Source: an uncultured Ruminococcus sp. (lineage in GTDB: Bacteria > Bacillota > Clostridia > Oscillospirales > Ruminococcaceae). Taken from it: a stretch of 64,000 nucleotides of DNA. The stretch covers positions 1 through 64,000 of the forward strand of contig UQDR01000003.1 in NCBI GenBank assembly GCA_900539835.1, written 5' to 3'. Below are positions 60,075-64,000 of this stretch, in pieces. The position numbers and the translations under genes are program-made. The notes under the pieces are model-generated. The model was given only the letters and a program-made list of their open reading frames with translations. It did not search any database and was not told where the DNA came from. Positions within the stretch are counted from its first letter, which is position 1; every line of letters starts with the position of its first letter.

Positions 60075-61222
60075 TAGCTCAGCCAAATGAAGTTATCATC
60101 TGAATTTACAAAATCCATATTATATATCATAATAACCCGGTCGATATTTTCATTCTTGACAAGCTCAGAAACTGTTTGTTCTTCAAAATGATAATATCTC
60201 ATATCTACGACTGTTAAATCGGAATACTGTTCGGCGAGATAGGGCATCATTGCATTAGCATAGGAATCCTTAAGGATAAGTACTTTTTCCTTAGAGGCGC
60301 TATTATCGGATTTTATGTTTACTCTTGCAAAATTTCCGCCGAGAAATGCGGCGTATTTATCTTTTTTATCCAAAAAGCTTTTGTCTATCAGGGAATCTGC
60401 GGTTTTGCTCTCTTTGACATACTCCACATGATGGCGGTTGTCGCTATGGCTCGGCAGTATCATTGTATCAGGCTTTGAAAAGGCTGAGGGTGCTTTTGAA
60501 TAGAGCGTTCCATAAAAGTCGTTACGTTCTATGGTATTGTCAAAGGTGATGTCTGACACTGTTTCGTTTTTAGCTGACAAATAGGCTTCAAAGGCAGTTT
60601 TTGCACCTGTATCTGTCCAATGGTGGTCGGTTTTATAGAAAACCTGTTCGCCTTTATCTGCTTTATTTTTCAGCGGTTTATAGACACTGATCAGAGAAAC
60701 CCTGTCTGACAGTGTGTTTTCAATATGTTTTATGGAATCAATTTGATTATCATTTACTGAGAATTTGGGAAGCTTATCTTCAAGAACGCTGACGGCATTT
60801 GGTACGAGGATAAAATCAATGGGAATGTTATTATCAATTTTTCCTGCCCAGTCGTTTATTGAGCTTATATTTTTATCAATCTGTGCGGTGTTTTCGGTAT
60901 ACTGCTGTAGGTAATAGCCGTCTTTTCCGAAATATACGCCGTTCTGACAGGTTTTAAGCACTGCTCTTTCACAATCGGTTTTCAGCGATACAAGCTTGTC
61001 TTTTAAAAATACCTGGTCGGACATATAGCTTTCAATACCGCTTGTGAAGTCCCCTGATTTAAGCTCCTCAAAGGAAAACTCAGGGAACTGAGCAAGATTT
61101 CTGTTTTCCATTTCTGAAAAATCTCTGTCTTTGCATATTAGGCCTGCTGCTGCAAAGCCAAAGATAAAAATCAAAAACACGGCAATCATTATACGGCAGT
61201 GTAGTTTTTCATATTTTTTCAT
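60074..61222 (-). CDS. DHHW-motif AlgJ/AlgX-like SGNH-type O-acetylation protein
   Basis: The 382-residue protein has an N-terminal membrane anchor (IMIAVFLIFIFGFAAAGLIC). An extracellular domain with the hallmark TDHHWTDTGAKTAFEAYL follows. The motifs match AlgJ/AlgX-type partners of membrane acyltransferases. It follows an MBOAT gene by about 35 bases, which supports polysaccharide O-acetylation. Confidence 0.85.
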   Translation of the reverse strand: MKKYEKLHCRIMIAVFLIFIFGFAAAGLICKDRDFSEMENRNLAQFPEFSFEELKSGDFTSGIESYMSDQVFLKDKLVSLKTDCERAVLKTCQNGVYFGKDGYYLQQYTENTAQIDKNISSINDWAGKIDNNIPIDFILVPNAVSVLEDKLPKFSVNDNQIDSIKHIENTLSDRVSLISVYKPLKNKADKGEQVFYKTDHHWTDTGAKTAFEAYLSAKNETVSDITFDNTIERNDFYGTLYSKAPSAFSKPDTMILPSHSDNRHHVEYVKESKTADSLIDKSFLDKKDKYAAFLGGNFARVNIKSDNSASKEKVLILKDSYANAMMPYLAEQYSDLTVVDMRYYHFEEQTVSELVKNENIDRVIMIYNMDFVNSDDNFIWLS

Positions 61223-61256
61223 GTTAAGGTCTGATCCTTTCGCTTAGGCGGATGAT

Positions 61257-62672
61257 TTAAAATCTGAAATATAGGAATGGATTAAAAGAATTGCTTGCAA
61301 GATAAGCTGTGGAAATCACAAGCAGTCCAAGGGTAACAATGGGCTGGATAACACAGCCGTATACTGCCGGGATTTTTACTGACAGCTTTTCTCCGATTTT
61401 TCTGAACAATGGTGTGGAGGCAATAATCAAAATAACAAATGTTACGGCATATTGAGCGATCCACAGCAAAGCTTTACTGTTTATTAAAGGCAAGTCATTT
61501 ATAAAGAACATATTTTTAAGGTTATTTATAAGAGCTGTTGTATCCTCAAAGGCAAATATACCCCAGCCAATTATTATAAATATAAGGGCATAGATATGCT
61601 GAAATACGGTAGGTATTTTTTGCAGTGCTTTTCCCAGAAAGGTTTTTTCCATAAGGAGAATTACTCCGAAATATACGCCCCACAGCATGAAGTTCCAGTT
61701 CGCACCATGCCAAAAGCCTGTTAAAAACCAGACTATCATAATGTTCAGGCACTGGCGGGGGAGTCCTTTTCTGTTGCCTCCAAGGGGGATATAGACATAA
61801 TCTCTGAACCATGTGGAGAGAGATATATGCCATCTGCGCCAAAAGTCGGTGATTGATTTTGAGATGTATGGATAATTAAAGTTTTCAAGAAAATCAAATC
61901 CAAACATTTTTCCCAGTCCGATTGCCATATCGGAATAGCCGCTGAAATCAAAATAAATTTGGAATGTATATGCTAAAATTCCCAGCCAGCTTGCGGTTAC
62001 GCTCAGTTCGGACTGAGGTGTATTTGATATTTCCGAAAATAAAAATCCGATATTATTGGCGAGGATAACTTTTTTTCCAAGACCGACAGCAAAGCGTTTT
62101 ACGCCTTCGGCAAACTGTTCGGCAGATTCTTTTCTATGCATAAGCTGATGCTCGATAGTTTGATATCTGACGATTGGGCCTGCAATAAGCTGTGGAAACA
62201 GTGAAACATAGGTTGCGAGAGTTATGATATTTTTCTGCGCTCTTATTTCACCTCGATAGACATCGATTACATAAGACAGCGCCTGAAAGCTGTAAAAAGA
62301 TATGCCGATAGGGAGAGATAGTCCCAACAGCTTTATACTGAAACCGAACATACTGTTTGCATTTGAAATAAAGAAGTCGGTATATTTAAAGAATAGCAAT
62401 AATCCGATATTCCAGACCACAGCCATAATAACTGATACAAGTGCAGTTGTGGGTGAGGCATTATCTCTTTGCTTGTCCGCAAATATCCCTGTCACATAGG
62501 CAACAGCTATTGAAGCGAGCATTAAGACTATATACACAGCTTCGCCCCAAGCATAGAAAACCAAGCTGAAGACAAGCAGCACAAGATTTTTCATTCTGCG
62601 TGGGACGATAAAATACAGTATTAACACTAATGCCAAAAATGCAAATAAAAATGTGATACTACTGAAAAGCAT
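61257..62672 (-). CDS. MBOAT O-acyltransferase (AlgI/DltB-like)
   Basis: The 471-residue membrane protein has about ten hydrophobic segments and typical AlgI/PatA motifs: FPQLIAGPIVRYQTI, QIYFDFSGYSDMAIG, DFWRRWHISLSTWFRDYVYI and the active-site His in TGFWHGANWNFMLWG. It moves acyl groups across the membrane onto a surface polysaccharide. Neighbours are AlgJ-like, DUF4358 and SGNH proteins. Confidence 0.95.
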   Translation of the reverse strand: MLFSSITFLFAFLALVLILYFIVPRRMKNLVLLVFSLVFYAWGEAVYIVLMLASIAVAYVTGIFADKQRDNASPTTALVSVIMAVVWNIGLLLFFKYTDFFISNANSMFGFSIKLLGLSLPIGISFYSFQALSYVIDVYRGEIRAQKNIITLATYVSLFPQLIAGPIVRYQTIEHQLMHRKESAEQFAEGVKRFAVGLGKKVILANNIGFLFSEISNTPQSELSVTASWLGILAYTFQIYFDFSGYSDMAIGLGKMFGFDFLENFNYPYISKSITDFWRRWHISLSTWFRDYVYIPLGGNRKGLPRQCLNIMIVWFLTGFWHGANWNFMLWGVYFGVILLMEKTFLGKALQKIPTVFQHIYALIFIIIGWGIFAFEDTTALINNLKNMFFINDLPLINSKALLWIAQYAVTFVILIIASTPLFRKIGEKLSVKIPAVYGCVIQPIVTLGLLVISTAYLASNSFNPFLYFRF

Positions 62673-62718
62673 GAATTTTTATTCTCCTGTCAAAAAATTA
62701 GGTCTGTTTAACAGATGA

Positions 62719-63225
62719 TCAGCCTATGATTTCTTCTGCTTTTGAATTGTCGTCTGATATGCACATCATTACATATTTATCTTTAACAACGAGAACGGGG
62801 CTGTTGAGCTTTGTCATTTCCTGAGGCTGATAATTTTCAAATGCTTTTTTCTGTGAATCAATTCTGTTTTCAAGTGCAGTTTTAATTTTTGCTGCACTGT
62901 CTGAATCCTTTGCTTCAAAGCAAGCGATCTCTTCAGCGGTTGCTCCGCCTGAGCCTACAAAAACCTTGCCTTTAACATAGTCTGCGTCAGCTGAAAGTCC
63001 GAACAGCTTCTGAACCATATCTGAAGAAAGCTCGTTTAGTGTATCTTTATATTCAATATCACTTTCAAGCTTATCGGCAACGGAAATTACGTCAACAGTA
63101 ACGGAAGCGGCAGTGTTTTCGGTTTTGCTGCTGTTATCCTTATCTCCGTTTCCGCAGGAGGTCAGACCTGCGCAGCAGATAGTTGTCAGAGTGAGTGCAA
63201 GACATAAAGTTCTTTTAAAATTCAT
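62719..63225 (-). CDS. DUF4358 lipoprotein
   Basis: The 168-residue protein has a lipoprotein signal ending in GLTSCGN, then a DUF4358-like domain (DTLNELSSDMVQKLFGLSAD, SGGATAEEIACFEAKD, VMMCISDDN). Its function is unknown. It often occurs beside MBOAT and SGNH genes, as here. Confidence 0.85.
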   Translation of the reverse strand: MNFKRTLCLALTLTTICCAGLTSCGNGDKDNSSKTENTAASVTVDVISVADKLESDIEYKDTLNELSSDMVQKLFGLSADADYVKGKVFVGSGGATAEEIACFEAKDSDSAAKIKTALENRIDSQKKAFENYQPQEMTKLNSPVLVVKDKYVMMCISDDNSKAEEIIG

Positions 63226-63258
63226 GATATTATTTCCTTTCTTTTTTGTTTTTATATT

Positions 63259-64000
63259 TTATGAATTATTTGCAAGGTAGTTAATCCATTCCTGACAATA
63301 TTCTCTTATAAAATGAATTCCGTCAGTTGAGGCTTCAACGGGAAGCGAGCCGTTTTCGTCCTTAAAATAAGAGCCTACATCCAAATAAACAGCGTCTGTA
63401 TTTTCAGCGGCTTGCTTTACATATTTATTAAAATTATTTATATTTTCATTGGTAAATACGGCGTTTGTATTTGCGGCAAGATATGAAACAGGAAGAATGG
63501 ACTGTACATAAATTTTAGCGTCCGGCTGTACTTTTCTGATTTGATTAATAAGCTCCTCATATTTTTCTTCAAAAATATCGGGATATGGCCAGCCAAGCTC
63601 GTTTATTCCGAACATTATATATATTCGGCCAAACTGTCTTTGTTTCATTGCATCCAAAACCTTACCCTTTTCGCCATTGTCGAGTGTAATGGCACTGTCG
63701 GTCAGGGCTGAATCTATATTAAGCCCGATAGATGCATAAAAGCTTGCTTTAGGCTTGTCCGTATTCATTTGAAGTCCCACAGTTCGGGAGTCGCCGATAA
63801 ATGCGGCATCAGCAAAGTCGTCATCCTTTATATAATTGCTGCTGTCGATTTCGGGAGTTGATTCAACACTGTCTGCATTGCTTTCGGAATTTTCAATTGA
63901 ATCACTATTGTCATCGTCCTTGCTTTCATTTGATTTAACATTAACACCGACTGCACGTGAAGAACTGTCATCCACGTCAATTTTATTTGTATTAACCGCA
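63259..64000 (-). CDS. Secreted SGNH/GDSL hydrolase, 5' end outside the window
   Basis: The visible part starts with a Ser/Asp-rich stretch (VDDSSSRAVGVNVKSNESKD), then an SGNH domain. The catalytic Ser is in FIGDSRTVG, block III Asn in GINELGWP and the Asp-His pair in DGIHFIREYC. The frame remains open to the window edge, so the start and signal peptide are missing. It probably acts on acylated surface glycans, together with the MBOAT cluster. Confidence 0.88.
   Translation of the reverse strand, partial: AVNTNKIDVDDSSSRAVGVNVKSNESKDDDNSDSIENSESNADSVESTPEIDSSNYIKDDDFADAAFIGDSRTVGLQMNTDKPKASFYASIGLNIDSALTDSAITLDNGEKGKVLDAMKQRQFGRIYIMFGINELGWPYPDIFEEKYEELINQIRKVQPDAKIYVQSILPVSYLAANTNAVFTNENINNFNKYVKQAAENTDAVYLDVGSYFKDENGSLPVEASTDGIHFIREYCQEWINYLANNS

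Overview
The window reads as the chromosome of a low-GC, anaerobic, spore-forming Clostridia, most likely an Oscillospiraceae/Ruminococcus-type gut bacterium. Supporting signs are a bifurcating-type [FeFe] hydrogenase set, rubrerythrin and reverse rubrerythrin, a spore-coat manganese catalase (CotJC) fragment, an ANTAR regulator beside glutamine synthetase, a GH26 mannanase and a CIRCE operator. The species call is inference; the families are read from motifs.

Positions 1-5319 are the right-hand part of an integrated mobile element. It has a large nested inverted repeat (191-298), a Replic_Relax-type protein, a VirD4/TraG-like coupling ATPase with a frameshifted start, a membrane M48 peptidase, a broken small gene and a large serine recombinase. 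The recombinase ends about 60 bases before a fragment coding the C-terminal third of CotJC, so the element appears to sit inside cotJC. Its other end lies outside the window.

Positions 5.8-28 kb are mostly housekeeping: radA, metY, GtrA, a CNNM/CBS exporter, YitT, oxidative-defence rubrerythrins, a MerR regulator, a DXS-like enzyme, tRNA-Leu, queT under a preQ1-I riboswitch, fba, ANTAR regulator-glnA-Rrf2, a CPBP protease, metF and htpG. Decayed pieces lie between them, including an FtsX permease remnant and serial copies of the tRNA-Leu 3' end. Positions 28-30 kb are an AT-rich island with a secreted cysteine-peptidase-like protein and a lipoprotein. PduL, a GH26 lipoprotein and the hydrogenase operon (33.1-37.3 kb, behind a structured leader) follow.

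Positions 37.5-46 kb hold tRNA-Thr, followed by a cassette that repeats the tRNA 3' end, and tRNA-Tyr. They also hold an AraC-type regulator, thiT under a TPP riboswitch, an XRE-desulfoferrodoxin fusion, an antiporter, an amidase-like protein, an aldo/keto reductase, a cytidylate-kinase-like protein, a DUF1848 protein and an Rrf2 fragment. Positions 46.1-53.6 kb are one tight operon: dus-rsmI-rimI-trmN6::DUF3781-tsaD-RAYT-polA. The RAYT transposase gene carries an inverted pair of REP-like palindromes inside its own reading frame.

Positions 54-60 kb are a gene-poor region with several small XRE regulators and candidate operators, a YfhO membrane protein and a NUDIX hydrolase. Positions 60-64 kb are a minus-strand cell-surface O-acylation cluster (SGNH, DUF4358 lipoprotein, MBOAT, AlgJ/AlgX-like) that runs out of the window.

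The observations I rate most worth following are the cotJC-interrupting element, the REP pair inside the RAYT gene, the tRNA 3'-end-duplicating cassettes, the XRE-superoxide-reductase fusion and the TrmN6-DUF3781 fusion.
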